The position numbers were made by a program, and so were the translations under genes. DNA of 43,469 nucleotides from an uncultured Prevotella sp. GTDB taxonomy: Bacteria; Bacteroidota; Bacteroidia; Bacteroidales; Bacteroidaceae. The notes below the pieces were generated by a model. It made no database searches, was not told the DNA's origin, and worked only from the letters and a program-made list of their open reading frames with translations. Every line of letters starts with the position of its first letter. The stretch's first letter is position 1. Positions 24,894-34,572 of the stretch are shown here, piece after piece. Location: positions 1 to 43,469 of the forward strand of contig ONCJ01000030.1 of NCBI GenBank assembly GCA_900316295.1, written 5' to 3'.

Positions 24894-25810
24894 TCACTCC
24901 TTGTCCAGTTTATACTTTGTAATATCGGTTCCAAACGACAGATTCAGACCTTCGAGCAAATCATCAAGCTCAGAAAGCGATTTCTTACCGAAGTTGCGGA
25001 ACTTCAGAAGGTCGGTCTTGTTGTATTGAACAAGGTCGCCAAGTGTCTCTACATCGGCAGCCTTCAGACAGTTGAGGGCACGAACGCTGAGGTTCATGTC
25101 GACAAGCTTGGTCTTAAGCAGCTGGCGCATGTGGAGCACTTCCTCATCAAACTCCTGGTTGGTCTCGGCGTCAGGATTCTCGAGTGTAATCTTCTCGTCA
25201 GAGAACAACATGAAGTGATAGATAAGGATCTTGGCTGCCTCCTTGAGTGCATCCTTCGGGTGGATGGAACCATCGGTAGTAACTTCAAGCACGAGCTTGT
25301 CGTAGTCGGTTTTCTGCTCAACACGATATGGCTCTACTGCGTACTTTACGTTACGGATAGGGGTGTAGATAGAATCGATTGGTAGTACGTTGACATCTGT
25401 GCAGAATTCGCGATTCTCATCAGCTGGCACGTATCCACGTCCCTTATTGATGGTCAGGTCGATCTGCATGGCTGCCTTTGCATCTAAATGACAAATCACC
25501 AACTCTGGGTTTAACACTTCAAATCCGGTCAGATACTTACCGATATCACCTGCTTTGAATTCGGTGGAATTCTCTACGGTGATACTAACTTTCTCGTTCT
25601 CGAATTCTTCTACTACTTGCTTGAATCACCACCAATCTTGACAGTGTTGATAGCATAACCCTCGAGTGATGAAAGGAGAATGCGGCGCAAGGCGTTACCT
25701 ATGGTTACACCAAAGCCTGGCTCCAAAGGACGGAACTCAAACTTTCCGTACTTGTCATTAGCCTCCAGCATTACAACTTTATCGGGTTTTTGAAATGCTA
25801 ATATCGCCAT
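24894..25810 (-). pseudogene. rpoA: RNA polymerase alpha subunit, broken by internal out-of-frame deletion
   Basis: Two pieces of one alpha subunit are visible in different frames. The first (25810 to ~25628) encodes residues 1-61, from [12 protein letters not shown] to [11 protein letters not shown], then runs after four unrelated residues into a stop at 25613. The second resumes at 25625 as [12 protein letters not shown] and continues to 24894 through the C-terminal domain ([19 protein letters not shown], then [14 protein letters not shown]). From knowledge of the family, some 26 residues of the N-terminal domain (the HEF...GVKED...LNLK segment) are missing. Adding 61, 26 and the 243 residues of the second piece gives 330, the usual Bacteroidetes length. 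The loss is therefore about 76 bases and shifts the frame. Because rpoA is essential and single copy, an assembly or sequencing error is the likeliest cause. Confidence 0.9.
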
Positions 25811-25824
25811 TGATTTATGATTTA

Positions 25825-26430
25825 TTATTTAGAGTACAACTCAACGATTAACTGCTCCTTAATATTCTCAGGGATGTCAGCGCGATCTGGCTGATGGAGG
25901 AACTTACCGCTCTTGGTCTGCTCGTCCCACTCAATCCATGGATACTTGCTGTGATTGAAACCTGCGAGTGAAGCCTCGATGACCTCAAGCGACTTTGCCT
26001 TCTCGCGTACACCAACAACCATACCTGGCTTTACTGCAAAGGAAGGGATGTTGACTACACGACCGTCAACGACAATGTGCTTGTGGCCTACGAGCTGACG
26101 AGCAGCTGCACGTGTAGGAGCAATACCCATGCGGAACACAACATTGTCAAGACGGCTCTCAAGCTTCTGAAGAAGCACCTCACCGGTGATTCCATCAGCC
26201 TTAGCAGCGCTCTCAAACAGGTTACGGAACTGGCGCTCAAGCACACCATATGTGTACTTTGCCTTTTGCTTCTCTGCCAACATGGCACCGTACTCTGACA
26301 TCTTGCGACGACGATTGTTGCCATGCTGTCCAGGAGGGAAGTTCCTTCTGGACAAAACTTTGTCCTCACCGAAGATGGCTTCACCAAATCGGCGGGCAAT
26401 TTTTGATTTCGGACCTATGTATCTTGCCAT
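25825..26430 (-). CDS. rpsD: Ribosomal protein S4
   Basis: A 201-residue small-subunit assembly protein that binds 16S rRNA early. It starts [20 protein letters not shown]. The S4 RNA-binding domain is at about 90-155 ([20 protein letters not shown], then [20 protein letters not shown]). The length is normal for Bacteroidetes. The N-terminal zinc-binding cysteines of some S4 proteins are absent, which is the C-minus form. It sits 14 bases before rpoA, with an unusually long 108-base spacer separating it from rpsK. Confidence 0.97.
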   Translation of the reverse strand: MARYIGPKSKIARRFGEAIFGEDKVLSRRNFPPGQHGNNRRRKMSEYGAMLAEKQKAKYTYGVLERQFRNLFESAAKADGITGEVLLQKLESRLDNVVFRMGIAPTRAAARQLVGHKHIVVDGRVVNIPSFAVKPGMVVGVREKAKSLEVIEASLAGFNHSKYPWIEWDEQTKSGKFLHQPDRADIPENIKEQLIVELYSK

Positions 26431-26538
26431 AATCTTTTTTAAAATGGAAGCATTGAAAGATGGAAGAATTGAAGTCTTCCTTCATTCAAACTACTTCCTG
26501 TTAAATTTCAATTTTTCAATTCCTGAATTTTTCAATTT
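26431..26538. repeat. Low-complexity TTCAATTTTT-type spacer between rpsK and rpsD
   Basis: The 108 bases contain several imperfect copies of TTCAATTTTT / ATTGAAAAATT, and two copies of a purine-rich unit around 26446-26476 (GGAAGCATTGAAAGATGGA and a related copy). Most spacers in this operon are far shorter. Similar AATTG-rich filler occurs at 24866-24893 and 36178-36203. No promoter box is clear. Confidence 0.5.
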
Positions 26539-26928
26539 TTAGACGCGGCGACGCTTTGGTGGGCGACATCCATTGTGTGGTAATGGTGTAACGTCTACAA
26601 TCTCTGTAACCTCGATGCCTGCGCCATGAATAGCACGAATGGCACTCTCACGACCATTGCCTGGACCCTTGACGAAGGCCTTCACCTTGCGAAGTCCGAG
26701 GTCGTAAGCTACCTTAGCACAATCCTCGGCAGCCATCTGAGCTGCGTAAGGAGTGTTCTTCTTTGAGCCACGGAAGCCCATCTTACCTGCGGAAGACCAA
26801 GAGATAACCTGTCCCTCAGCGTTGGCCAGAGAGACGATGATGTTATTGAACGAGCTGTGCACGTGGAGCTGTCCAAGTGCCTCTACCCTAACATTTCTTT
26901 TCTTTGATGTTGCTGATTTCTTTGCCAT
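26539..26928 (-). CDS. rpsK: Ribosomal protein S11
   Basis: A 129-residue small-subunit platform protein. The body has the S11 pattern: [20 protein letters not shown], then [20 protein letters not shown], then [20 protein letters not shown], ending in the conserved [18 protein letters not shown]. Length and motifs are normal. It follows rpsM by 21 bases in the usual alpha-operon order (rpsM, rpsK, rpsD, rpoA, rplQ). Confidence 0.98.
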   Translation of the reverse strand: MAKKSATSKKRNVRVEALGQLHVHSSFNNIIVSLANAEGQVISWSSAGKMGFRGSKKNTPYAAQMAAEDCAKVAYDLGLRKVKAFVKGPGNGRESAIRAIHGAGIEVTEIVDVTPLPHNGCRPPKRRRV

Positions 26929-26949
26929 AATTAATTTCCTCCTTCAAAA

Positions 26950-27330
26950 TTACTTAGTAGCCTTCTTCTTGTTAGCAACAGTCTTCTTCTTACCCTTACG
27001 AGTACGTGCATTGTTCTTGGTGCTCTGACCACGAACAGGAAGACCGTGACGATGTCTAACTCCACGATAGCAACCAATATCCATCAGTCGCTTGATGTTC
27101 ATCTGGACCTCTGAACGAAGGTCACCTTCTACTTTGAATTCAGCGCCGATGATTTCACGGATCTTGGCAGCCTGGTCGTCAGTCCACTCGTTGACCTTCA
27201 GGTCACGGTCTACTCCGGCTTTATCCAATATCTTTGCTGAACTACTTCGACCTATACCGTAGATATAGGTCAATGCGATTTCGCCACGCTTATTCTGGGG
27301 CAAATCTACTCCAACAATTCTTATTGCCAT
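26950..27330 (-). CDS. rpsM: Ribosomal protein S13
   Basis: A 126-residue protein of the 30S head that contacts the 50S subunit and tRNA. It opens [20 protein letters not shown], with [14 protein letters not shown] as the helix-two-turn-helix segment. The conserved basic end is [20 protein letters not shown], followed by a Lys-rich tail. It is preceded by a 109-base gap that contains a -7-like box, so the alpha genes may have their own promoter in addition to read-through. Confidence 0.98.
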   Translation of the reverse strand: MAIRIVGVDLPQNKRGEIALTYIYGIGRSSSAKILDKAGVDRDLKVNEWTDDQAAKIREIIGAEFKVEGDLRSEVQMNIKRLMDIGCYRGVRHRHGLPVRGQSTKNNARTRKGKKKTVANKKKATK

Positions 27331-27387
27331 TGTTACTTGAAATAATAAAAATATAAAATTAAATTTTCGTTTTTGCTAAAAAGCATG

Positions 27388-27395
27388 CAAAGTTA
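27388..27395 (-). promoter_or_regulatory. Candidate internal -7 element before rpsM
   Basis: On the minus strand TAACTTTG followed by CATGC fits TAnnTTTG and lies 58 bases upstream of rpsM in an AT-rich gap. A TTTGC...GCAAA inverted pair (27372-27376 and 27387-27391) overlaps it. No -33 TTTG is seen at the proper distance, so this is tentative. Confidence 0.45.
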
Positions 27396-27439
27396 AGAAA
27401 ATAAATCCTTATTTCTCACTTTATTATGCATATTTAACA

Positions 27440-27556
27440 TTAACCCTGACGCATCTTGTACTTAGGGTTCTTCTTGTTAATAACGAACAGACGTCCCTTG
27501 CGGCGAACGATCTTGCAGTCGTCATTACGCTTTTTTAGTGATGCTCTTGTCTTCAT
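27440..27556 (-). CDS. rpmJ: Ribosomal protein L36
   Basis: A 38-residue protein, [19 protein letters not shown] then [19 protein letters not shown]. It matches L36 along its whole length, with the typical KxRxSLKKR start and NPKYKxRQG end. Only one cysteine (Cys14) remains, so this is the zinc-free form. It lies 13 bases after infA and before the rpsM gap, its normal place. Confidence 0.95.
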   Translation of the reverse strand: MKTRASLKKRNDDCKIVRRKGRLFVINKKNPKYKMRQG

Positions 27557-27569
27557 ATCTTATGGAAAT

Positions 27570-27788
27570 TTATTTGTATCTGAAAACTATTCTGCCCTTA
27601 GTCAAGTCGTATGGACTCATCTCCACCTTCACCTTATCGCCGGGAAGAATCTTGATATAGTGCATTCTCATCTTTCCGGAGATGTGTGCGGTGATATCGA
27701 CACCATTCTCCAACTCTACTCTGAACATAGCATTGGAGAGAGCCTCCATGATAGTTCCGTCTTGCTCTATAGCAGCTTGTTTTGCCAT
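27570..27788 (-). CDS. infA: Translation initiation factor IF-1
   Basis: A 72-residue S1/OB-fold protein that binds the ribosomal A site during initiation. I chose the ATG at 27788 ([13 protein letters not shown]), because the two extra residues from the ATG at 27794 are not part of the family. OB-fold motifs are [20 protein letters not shown], then [20 protein letters not shown] and a terminal VFRYK. It begins two bases after the stop of map. Confidence 0.97.
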   Translation of the reverse strand: MAKQAAIEQDGTIMEALSNAMFRVELENGVDITAHISGKMRMHYIKILPGDKVKVEMSPYDLTKGRIVFRYK

Positions 27789-27790
27789 AA

Positions 27791-28591
27791 TCAATATTGT
27801 TTTACTTCTTGTTGTTCAATCTCATCGAATGAAGATAATATCTCTGCCCTACCCTTGTAGATGGCAATGGTATGCTCGAAATGAGCAGCGGGCTTGCCGT
27901 CTCTTGTCCGGATGGTCCAACGATCGGGCATCATGTAGATTTCTCTGCCGCCCATGGTTATCATTGGCTCGATAGCGATACACATTCCTGCTTTCAGGGT
28001 GACGCCATTGCCGCGGCGTCCATAGTTGGGAACCTGAGGGTCTTCATGCATTTTTCGACCGATGCCATGACCTGTCAGCTCTCGTACCACACCATACCCA
28101 TTTGCCTCACACAGCTCCTGAACTGCCGAGCCAATATCACCGACATGATGACCTGCAGTAGCCTGCTCGATTCCTTTATATAAGGCTTGTTTTGTCACAG
28201 ACAACAGGTGTCCCACCTCTGGGCTGATCTCTCCTACACAAAATGTATAGCAGCTGTCACCATTGAAGCCGTCAAGCAATGTGCCACAATCGACCGAGAT
28301 GATGTCGCCATCTCTCAGGACGGTATTACTGTCGGGTATGCCATGCACAACGACATCATTCACAGATGTGCAGATGCTTCCAGGGAAATCTGGTCCATTT
28401 GGATTGGGAAAACCCTTGAAGGTAGGTTGTGCTCCGTGGTCTCGGATAAACTCTTCTGCCACTGCATCGAGTTGGAGCGTGGTCACTCCTGGTTTGATAT
28501 GTCTGCCAACCTCCGCAAGCGTTGCCGCCACGAGTTGGTTGGCTTTACGCATCAATTCTATCTCATCCTCTGTCTTCAGGAATATCTTCAT
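27791..28591 (-). CDS. map: Methionine aminopeptidase, type I
   Basis: A 266-residue metalloenzyme that removes the initiator Met from new proteins. All five metal ligands are visible: Asp101 (IISVDCGT), Asp112 (FNGDSC), His175 (LTGHGIGR), Glu208 (AIEPM) and Glu239 (AHFEHTIAI). The substrate-binding segment [13 protein letters not shown] is normal. It lacks the N-terminal SH3-like zinc extension of eukaryotic forms. It lies between secY (15 bases upstream) and infA, the standard Bacteroidetes position. Confidence 0.97.
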   Translation of the reverse strand: MKIFLKTEDEIELMRKANQLVAATLAEVGRHIKPGVTTLQLDAVAEEFIRDHGAQPTFKGFPNPNGPDFPGSICTSVNDVVVHGIPDSNTVLRDGDIISVDCGTLLDGFNGDSCYTFCVGEISPEVGHLLSVTKQALYKGIEQATAGHHVGDIGSAVQELCEANGYGVVRELTGHGIGRKMHEDPQVPNYGRRGNGVTLKAGMCIAIEPMITMGGREIYMMPDRWTIRTRDGKPAAHFEHTIAIYKGRAEILSSFDEIEQQEVKQY

Positions 28592-28606
28592 TCAGTAGGA
28601 ATTGTA

Positions 28607-29944
28607 TCAATATGCAGAGACACCGCCATTACGGGTATGACCCGAGTTCAGCAGTCCGTCATAGTGGCGCATCATCAGATGTGACTCGATCTGCTGGAGT
28701 GTGTCGATGACAACACCAACAAGAATCAGCAATGATGTACCTCCGAAGAACTGGCTGAAGGCCTGCTGTACATTGAGCAGACTGGCGAGCGCTGGCATGA
28801 TTGCGATGAATGCTATGAACAAAGAACCTGGGAATGTGATACGTGACATCACTGTGTCGATGTAGTCAGCTGTTGGCTTACCAGGTTTGATGCCAGGGAT
28901 GAAGCCGTTGTTACGCTTCATATCCTCAGCCATCTGCGTAGGATTGAGCGTGATGGCTGTATAGAAATATGTGAACGCAATAACCAGGAATACATATATC
29001 ACATTATACAACAAACTTCTGTTGTCAAGCAATTGCTGCAAAACAGTGCTTGTGCTATCAGTAGAATACTGAACCACTGCAAGCGGAAGGAACATCAGCG
29101 CCTGAGCGAAGATGATTGGCATCACATTGGCAGCAAAAAGCTTCAGGGGGATATACTGACGAGCACCGCCATATTGCTGATTGCCTACAAGACGCTTGGC
29201 ATACTGTACAGGCACCTTACGCACTCCCTGTGTCAGAAGGATGGAAGCACACACTACTGCATACAGGATAACTATCTCCGCGATAAACATTACCAATCCA
29301 CCACCAGTGATAGCAGTGAAGCGGCTCGTTACCTCTTGGAAGAAAGCCTGTGGCAGACGTGCGATGATACCAACCATAATGATCAGCGAGATACCATTGC
29401 CGATACCTTTGTCCGTGATACGCTCACCAAGCCACAAAATAAACATACTACCTGCGGCAAGAATGATTGTTGCGGGAACCATAAAGACGGTCCAGCTAAC
29501 GCCCGTTGCCAACGCTGCCGATGCCTGCATCTTCAGGTTAATGAGATAAGACGGAGCCTGGAACATCAGGATACCAACGGTCAGGATACGTGTATACCAG
29601 TTAATCTTCTTTCTGCCACTCTCTCCCTCGCGCTGCATCTTCTGGAAATATGGTACAGCGACAGCCAAGAGCTGCATGACAATAGATGCAGAGATGTAGG
29701 GCATAATTCCCAATGCAAAGATTGATGCATTGGAGAACGCACCTCCTGAGAACATGTCAAGCAGTGACATCAGACCACCAGCCGTCTGAGACTGAAGTTT
29801 CTCAAGCATGCCAGGATTGATACCAGGCAGTACCACAAACGAACCGAAACGGTATACTGTCACAAAAAGGAGGGTGATGAGGATTCGCTGACGCAGATCC
29901 TCCACCTTCCAACAATTCTTCAGGTACTCTATGAACTTTTTCAT
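28607..29944 (-). CDS. secY: Protein translocase subunit SecY
   Basis: A 445-residue, ten-helix channel protein of the Sec translocon. Recognisable segments include TLLFVTVYRFGSFVVLPGIN (TM1), the plug region LLDMFSGGAFSNASIFALGI, the signature ITDKGIGNGISLIIMVGI and the cytoplasmic loop VPVQYAKRLVGNQQYGGARQ. The C-terminal GTSLLILVGVVIDTLQQIES precedes a basic tail. Length and topology are normal. It starts five bases after rplO. Confidence 0.98.
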   Translation of the reverse strand: MKKFIEYLKNCWKVEDLRQRILITLLFVTVYRFGSFVVLPGINPGMLEKLQSQTAGGLMSLLDMFSGGAFSNASIFALGIMPYISASIVMQLLAVAVPYFQKMQREGESGRKKINWYTRILTVGILMFQAPSYLINLKMQASAALATGVSWTVFMVPATIILAAGSMFILWLGERITDKGIGNGISLIIMVGIIARLPQAFFQEVTSRFTAITGGGLVMFIAEIVILYAVVCASILLTQGVRKVPVQYAKRLVGNQQYGGARQYIPLKLFAANVMPIIFAQALMFLPLAVVQYSTDSTSTVLQQLLDNRSLLYNVIYVFLVIAFTYFYTAITLNPTQMAEDMKRNNGFIPGIKPGKPTADYIDTVMSRITFPGSLFIAFIAIMPALASLLNVQQAFSQFFGGTSLLILVGVVIDTLQQIESHLMMRHYDGLLNSGHTRNGGVSAY

Positions 29945-29949
29945 TGTCC

Positions 29950-30396
29950 TTAGATAATAGTTACGCTTCCACCAGCTGCCTTGATAGCTTCCTCAGCAGT
30001 CTTGGAGAATGCATTTGCTTCAACTTCTACTTTTGCTTTCAACTCGCCCTTACCAAGTATCTTCACCAGTGTCTTACCGCTGACGATACCAGCAGCTTTC
30101 AATTCTGCAATAGTAATCTTGGTGAGGCCCTTCTCCTCTGCAAGTTTCTGCAGAGTAGAGATGTTCACTGCGAGATACTCCTTATGGTTGATATTCTTGA
30201 AACCGGACTTCGGAACGCGACGCTGTAATGGCATCTGACCACCCTCAAAGCCGATCTTCTTCTTATAACCAGAGCGAGCCTTAGCTCCCTTGTGACCACG
30301 GGTAGAGGTTCCACCGAGTCCAGAGCCTGTTCCACGACCAAGGCGACGACGAGAATGTGTTGAGCCTTCAGCTGGTTTTAAATTATGTAATTTCAT
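29950..30396 (-). CDS. rplO: Ribosomal protein L15
   Basis: A 148-residue large-subunit protein. The N-terminal glycine- and arginine-rich arm is typical (RRLGRGTGSGLGGTSTRGHK, then GAKARSGYKKKIGFEGGQMP). The globular C-terminal domain includes VSGKTLVKILGKGELKAKVE and ends AIKAAGGSVTII. It stands between rpmD and secY as expected. Confidence 0.98.
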   Translation of the reverse strand: MKLHNLKPAEGSTHSRRRLGRGTGSGLGGTSTRGHKGAKARSGYKKKIGFEGGQMPLQRRVPKSGFKNINHKEYLAVNISTLQKLAEEKGLTKITIAELKAAGIVSGKTLVKILGKGELKAKVEVEANAFSKTAEEAIKAAGGSVTII

Positions 30397-30419
30397 CCTT
30401 ATTGCTTTTTAAAGGTTTA

Positions 30420-30596
30420 TTATTCTACTACGGTTACCAGATGGTGAACCTTTCTTATCATGCCGCGGATAGAAGGATTGTCCTCTACCTCAACGACCTG
30501 AGAAATCTTACGTAATCCGAGTGACTCAAGCGTACGCTTCTGGTCAATAGGATAACCTATCTTACTGCGAATTTGCTTAATCTTAATCTTTGCCAT
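30420..30596 (-). CDS. rpmD: Ribosomal protein L30
   Basis: A 58-residue protein, [20 protein letters not shown] at the start and [13 protein letters not shown] at the end, matching the short bacterial L30. The middle holds [20 protein letters not shown]. It sits between rpsE (18 bases upstream) and rplO (23 bases downstream), the standard spc order. The stop is at 30420-30422. Confidence 0.96.
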   Translation of the reverse strand: MAKIKIKQIRSKIGYPIDQKRTLESLGLRKISQVVEVEDNPSIRGMIRKVHHLVTVVE

Positions 30597-30614
30597 TGTG
30601 TAGTATCTCCTTAT

Positions 30615-31127
30615 TTATCCGTTAAAAACCTTACTCATGCTTACACCACGGTCGCCTGCTACAGTATAGGCATCACGAAGCTCGGTAAGAGCCTTGATTG
30701 TTGCCTTAACAAGGTTGTGTGGGTTAGAAGAGCCCTTAGACTTGGCTATCATATCTGTGATACCAACGCTCTCAAGTACGGCACGCATAGCACCACCAGC
30801 CTTCAGTCCTGTACCGGCAGCTGCTGGCTTGAGCAGAACCTGAGCACCACCGAAGCGTGTCTCAACCTCATGAGGGATTGTACCCTTCAGCACTGGAACC
30901 TTAACAAGATTCTTCTTTGCGGCATCTGTACCCTTCTGGATGGCTGCGGTGACCTCACCAGCCTTGCCGAGTCCCCATCCTACTACGCCCTTGCCGTCAC
31001 CGACAACAACGATAGCTGCAAATGTAAAGGTACGACCACCCTTTGTTACCTTGGTAACACGGTTAATAGCAACCAAACGGTCCTTTAACTCTACGTCACT
31101 ATTTATTTTAACTCTATTAATTGCCAT
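30615..31127 (-). CDS. rpsE: Ribosomal protein S5
   Basis: A 170-residue small-subunit fidelity protein. The N-terminal double-stranded-RNA-binding-like domain has [20 protein letters not shown] and [20 protein letters not shown]. The C-terminal domain has [33 protein letters not shown] and a final [11 protein letters not shown]. Length is normal. It starts six bases after rplR. Confidence 0.98.
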   Translation of the reverse strand: MAINRVKINSDVELKDRLVAINRVTKVTKGGRTFTFAAIVVVGDGKGVVGWGLGKAGEVTAAIQKGTDAAKKNLVKVPVLKGTIPHEVETRFGGAQVLLKPAAAGTGLKAGGAMRAVLESVGITDMIAKSKGSSNPHNLVKATIKALTELRDAYTVAGDRGVSMSKVFNG

Positions 31128-31133
31128 AATCGT

Positions 31134-31478
31134 TTAAAAATTAAGTCCACCTTCACGAGCTGCATCAGCGAGCGCCTTAACACGTCCATGATACAGGTAA
31201 CCATTTCTGTCAAAGACAACCTTCTCGATGCCAGCAGCCTTAGCCTTCTCAGCCAAGAGAGAGCCAACCTTCTGAGCCTGTTCAATCTTTGCCATCTTCT
31301 CGAGTCCTAAAGACGATGCAGAGGCAAGGGTAGTACCAGTGATATCATTGATAACCTGTGCATAAATCTGCTTGTTACTACGGAACACGCTCAGACGAGG
31401 ACGCTCTGTAGTACCATTCACACTCTTACGAATGCGATACTTGATCTTTATCCTTCTTTGTTCTTTCTTTGTAGTCAT
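31134..31478 (-). CDS. rplR: Ribosomal protein L18
   Basis: A 114-residue 5S-rRNA-binding protein. A basic N-terminus ([16 protein letters not shown]) leads into the conserved [20 protein letters not shown]. It ends [20 protein letters not shown] and EGGLNF, as in other bacteria. It lies 20 bases after rplF and six before rpsE. Confidence 0.98.
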   Translation of the reverse strand: MTTKKEQRRIKIKYRIRKSVNGTTERPRLSVFRSNKQIYAQVINDITGTTLASASSLGLEKMAKIEQAQKVGSLLAEKAKAAGIEKVVFDRNGYLYHGRVKALADAAREGGLNF

Positions 31479-31498
31479 AATCCTAAATATTATAAAAG

Positions 31499-32065
31499 TT
31501 ACTTAGCTGCAGCCGTCTTACCAGACTTCCTGCGTATAACCTCTCCCTTGAACAAGATACCTTTACCCTTATATGGCTCAGGCATACGGAAGGAACGAAT
31601 CTTCGCACAGATGAGACCAAGCAGTTGCTTGTCACACGACTCCAGAGTGATAATTGGGTTCTGGTTTCTCTCACTCTTTGTCTCTACCTTCACCTCCTTA
31701 GGAAGCTGGATAAAGATGGGGTGAGTATAACCCAAAGAGAATTCAACAAGGTTTCCTTGGTTGGAAACACGATATCCGACTCCTACGAGCTCCAATGTCT
31801 TGGTATAGCCCTGGCTGACGCCAACAACCATATTGTTGATCAAAGCACGATAGAGTCCATGGAACGCCTGCTTCTGCTTGTAGTTGACAGGACTGTTCTC
31901 ATCAATCTCGAAAGTAATCTCTGCATCGCCCACCGTCATTTTGATGGAGGGATCCAGATACTGTGAGAGTTCTCCCTTAGGACCTTTAACTGTAACGACA
32001 TTGTCCTTCTCGGTGATTGTCACACCAGCGGGGATACTAATTGGTAATTTTCCTATTCTTGACAT
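31499..32065 (-). CDS. rplF: Ribosomal protein L6
   Basis: A 188-residue protein near the factor-binding site of the 50S subunit. I chose the ATG at 32065 ([17 protein letters not shown]), the conserved family start. An upstream in-frame ATG at 32095 would overlap rpsH and add ten unrelated residues. The two repeated L6 domains are present, with the first including [18 protein letters not shown]. The signature [19 protein letters not shown] is near the C-terminus. It lies 14 bases after rpsH. Confidence 0.97.
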   Translation of the reverse strand: MSRIGKLPISIPAGVTITEKDNVVTVKGPKGELSQYLDPSIKMTVGDAEITFEIDENSPVNYKQKQAFHGLYRALINNMVVGVSQGYTKTLELVGVGYRVSNQGNLVEFSLGYTHPIFIQLPKEVKVETKSERNQNPIITLESCDKQLLGLICAKIRSFRMPEPYKGKGILFKGEVIRRKSGKTAAAK

Positions 32066-32079
32066 ATCAAGTCCTCCAA

Positions 32080-32475
32080 TTAATAAACGTAGCAAAGAAC
32101 CTCGCCACCGATCTTCTGCTCAGCAGCCTCTTTGTTTGTCATTACACCTTTAGATGTGGATATGATTGCAATACCCAATCCGTTGATAACTCTCGGCATG
32201 TCCTTGTAACCGGTATACTTACGTAGACCTGGAGTAGACACTCGCTTCAAACACTTGATAGCGTTTTGCTTTGTTGCAGGATTGTACTTCAAGGCAACCT
32301 TGATAGTACCCTGCGGACCATCCTCGATGAACTTATAGTTCAGGATATAGCCCTTCTCAAAGAGGATCTTAGTGATTTCCTTCTTCAAGTTAGACGCAGG
32401 AACCTCAACGACACGATGGTGTGCCATGATGGCGTTTCTGAGTCTTGTCAGATAATCTGCTATTGGATCTGTCAT
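32080..32475 (-). CDS. rpsH: Ribosomal protein S8
   Basis: A 131-residue central-domain 16S rRNA-binding protein. I chose the ATG at 32475 (MTDPIADYLTRLRNAIMAHH), the conserved start. The frame extends upstream to an ATG at 32514 but that adds a non-family leader. The C-terminal motif GLGIAIISTSKGVMTNKEAA is typical, and the protein ends IGGEVLCYVY. It lies 63 bases after rpsN, a slightly long gap. Confidence 0.97.
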   Translation of the reverse strand: MTDPIADYLTRLRNAIMAHHRVVEVPASNLKKEITKILFEKGYILNYKFIEDGPQGTIKVALKYNPATKQNAIKCLKRVSTPGLRKYTGYKDMPRVINGLGIAIISTSKGVMTNKEAAEQKIGGEVLCYVY

Positions 32476-32538
32476 AAATAAAAATGTTTTAATTAATCGG
32501 GACTCCCCCGACAATATTAAATAATATGTGTGTGTATC

Positions 32539-32841
32539 TTACCAGCTTGCCTTCTTCACACCAGGAATAAGACCGGCTGAAGCCATCTCACGGAACTGAA
32601 TACGAGAGAGACCGAAGCGGCGCATATATCCTTTGGGACGACCAGTGATCTTGCAACGATTGTGCAGACGAATAGGATTTGCATTCTTTGGAATGGACTG
32701 GAGCTTACGAGCTGCCTCATATGCCTCTGCCACATCACCAGAAGTAGCAATAATCTTCTTCAATGCCGCACGCTTCTCTGCATAGCGAGCTACGAGTTTT
32801 GCACGCTTCACCTCACGGGCTTTCATTGATTCTTTTGCCAT
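32539..32841 (-). CDS. rpsN: Ribosomal protein S14
   Basis: A 100-residue small-subunit protein of the long, zinc-free type. It has no CxxC...CxxC knuckle; only a single Cys remains in [20 protein letters not shown]. The C-terminal [20 protein letters not shown] is conserved. It begins 11 bases after rplE. Confidence 0.97.
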   Translation of the reverse strand: MAKESMKAREVKRAKLVARYAEKRAALKKIIATSGDVAEAYEAARKLQSIPKNANPIRLHNRCKITGRPKGYMRRFGLSRIQFREMASAGLIPGVKKASW

Positions 32842-32852
32842 ATCTCAAAATG

Positions 32853-33401
32853 TTATTTAACGTTCTTAAATGGAAGACCGAAAGCCTTGAGCAGAGCGAA
32901 GCCCTCTTCGTCTGTCTTTGCAGATGTCACGAAGGTGATATTCATACCCTGGATACGGTCGATAGTATCAATATTGATCTCTGGGAAGATAATCTGCTCC
33001 TGGATACCAAGAGTGTAGTTACCACGTCCGTCGAACTTTGTCTCGATACCCTTGAAGTCACGGATACGTGGCAGGGCGATACGAACGAGTTTCTCAAGGA
33101 ACTCGTACATGCGCTCCCGACGCAGTGTTACCATGACACCGATAGGCATCTTCTTACGAAGCTTGAAGTTTGCGATATCCTTCTTTGAGAAGGTTGCAAC
33201 AGCCTTCTGACCAGTGATAGCGGTAATCTCATTGATTGCCACATCAACAATCTTCTTGTCCTGTGTCGCATCGCCAAGTCCCTGGTTTACGACTATCTTC
33301 TTCAGAACAGGAACCTGCATAGCCGAAGTATACTTGAACTCCTTCTGCAGAGCGGGAGCAATCTGCTCCTTGTAAACTGTCTTTAATTGTGCTGTATTCA
33401 T
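32853..33401 (-). CDS. rplE: Ribosomal protein L5
   Basis: A 182-residue 5S-rRNA-binding protein. It contains [20 protein letters not shown], then [40 protein letters not shown] and [20 protein letters not shown], all conserved. Its start codon shares one base with the rplX stop (TAATG), so translation is coupled. Length is normal. Confidence 0.98.
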   Translation of the reverse strand: MNTAQLKTVYKEQIAPALQKEFKYTSAMQVPVLKKIVVNQGLGDATQDKKIVDVAINEITAITGQKAVATFSKKDIANFKLRKKMPIGVMVTLRRERMYEFLEKLVRIALPRIRDFKGIETKFDGRGNYTLGIQEQIIFPEINIDTIDRIQGMNITFVTSAKTDEEGFALLKAFGLPFKNVK

Positions 33402-33718
33402 TACTTGATTTCCTCCCCAGACTTTTTAGCGATACGGGTTACTTTCTTACCGTCACGCTTGATTGAGATACGAGTAGCCTTGCCGCTCTTCGGGTCTATC
33501 AAACTCAGATTTGAGATGTGGATCGAAGCCTCTTGCTTTACGATACCACCCTGCGGATTCTGTGCTGAAGGCTTGGTATTCTTCGACACGACATTCACGC
33601 CCTCTACGATAGCGCGCTCCTTGTCAACGATGACCTTTAGCACCTTACCGGTCTTGCCCTTGTCTTTTCCAGCGAGGACAATCACCTGGTCGTCTTTCTT
33701 TATATGTAACTTACCCAT
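33401..33718 (-). CDS. rplX: Ribosomal protein L24
   Basis: A 105-residue assembly-initiating protein with a KOW motif ([20 protein letters not shown]). The conserved middle is [20 protein letters not shown] then [19 protein letters not shown]. It ends in a basic segment. It lies 19 bases after rplN and overlaps rplE by one base. Confidence 0.98.
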   Translation of the reverse strand: MGKLHIKKDDQVIVLAGKDKGKTGKVLKVIVDKERAIVEGVNVVSKNTKPSAQNPQGGIVKQEASIHISNLSLIDPKSGKATRISIKRDGKKVTRIAKKSGEEIK

Positions 33719-33737
33719 TTCTATTTCTATTTATTAA

Positions 33738-34103
33738 TTATAGAACCTCAGGTGCCAAAGAAACAACCTTCATGTTCACTGCACGAAGCTCACGCGCTAC
33801 GGGACCGAAGATACGGCTACCACGAAGTTCGCCTGCATTGTTCAGCAACACACAAGCATTGTCATCGAAGCGGATGTATGAACCATCAGCGCGACGAATC
33901 TCCTTCTTTGTGCGAACAATCAAAGCCTTTGATACTGCACCTTTTTTCAAATCACTTGATGGAATGACGTTCTTGATAGCAACGACAATCACATCACCGA
34001 CACTTGCATAACGGCGCTTGGTACCGCCGAGGACACGAATACACAGAGCCTCGCGCGCACCGCTATTGTCGCATACTGTTAGTCTTGATTCTGCCTGTAT
34101 CAT
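33738..34103 (-). CDS. rplN: Ribosomal protein L14
   Basis: A 121-residue protein of the 50S-30S interface. It opens [20 protein letters not shown]. It contains the family signature around [20 protein letters not shown], the loop [20 protein letters not shown] and the end [20 protein letters not shown]. It lies two bases after rpsQ. Confidence 0.98.
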   Translation of the reverse strand: MIQAESRLTVCDNSGAREALCIRVLGGTKRRYASVGDVIVVAIKNVIPSSDLKKGAVSKALIVRTKKEIRRADGSYIRFDDNACVLLNNAGELRGSRIFGPVARELRAVNMKVVSLAPEVL

Positions 34104-34105
34104 AA

Positions 34106-34363
34106 TTACTTAGCTTTTTCTACGATGTTAACTAATCTCCATCTCTTAGTCTTAGACAGAGGACGTGTCTCCATGATGAGTACGGTATCGCCAATGTTGG
34201 CCTCGTTCTTCTCATCATGTGCATGGTACTTCTTTGTCTTCTGGACAAACTTACCATAAATAGGGTGCTTCTCCTTGAACTTTGAAGCAATAACAATGGT
34301 TTTATCCATCTTGTTGCTGACTACAACACCCTGTCTTACTTTTCTTAAATTTCTTGTTTCCAT
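34106..34363 (-). CDS. rpsQ: Ribosomal protein S17
   Basis: An 85-residue OB-fold protein that binds 16S rRNA. I chose [12 protein letters not shown] (ATG at 34363) because relatives begin this way; an ATG nine bases upstream at 34372 is possible. Core motifs are [20 protein letters not shown], then [20 protein letters not shown] and [20 protein letters not shown]. It directly follows rpmC. Confidence 0.95.
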   Translation of the reverse strand: METRNLRKVRQGVVVSNKMDKTIVIASKFKEKHPIYGKFVQKTKKYHAHDEKNEANIGDTVLIMETRPLSKTKRWRLVNIVEKAK

Positions 34364-34374
34364 CTGAACCATTG

Positions 34375-34569
34375 TTATTTATTAAGTTCTCTCTGGCGAA
34401 GTTCGGTCTTCATACGTGCAATATCACGACGAGCAGCTTTAATCTGTGATGGATTCTCCAGTGGAGTCACAGAGTGGTTAAGTTTCATCTGCTGAAGAGC
34501 AGCCTCTGCGTTCTCAATCTTCTCAGTCAAATCTTTGGTTGAGATCTCTTTTACTTCTGTCATCTTCAT
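34375..34569 (-). CDS. rpmC: Ribosomal protein L29
   Basis: A 64-residue two-helix protein near the peptide exit. It has the Bacteroidetes form: [20 protein letters not shown] at the start, [20 protein letters not shown] in the middle and [14 protein letters not shown] at the end. It lies between rplP and rpsQ with only a few bases on each side. Confidence 0.97.
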   Translation of the reverse strand: MKMTEVKEISTKDLTEKIENAEAALQQMKLNHSVTPLENPSQIKAARRDIARMKTELRQRELNK

Positions 34570-34572
34570 AGC

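Noticed and set aside
25613-25640. Programmed frameshift in rpoA
   Set aside because: There is no slippery sequence, and a simple shift would not restore the roughly 26 residues that are missing. A deletion or assembly error explains the data better.
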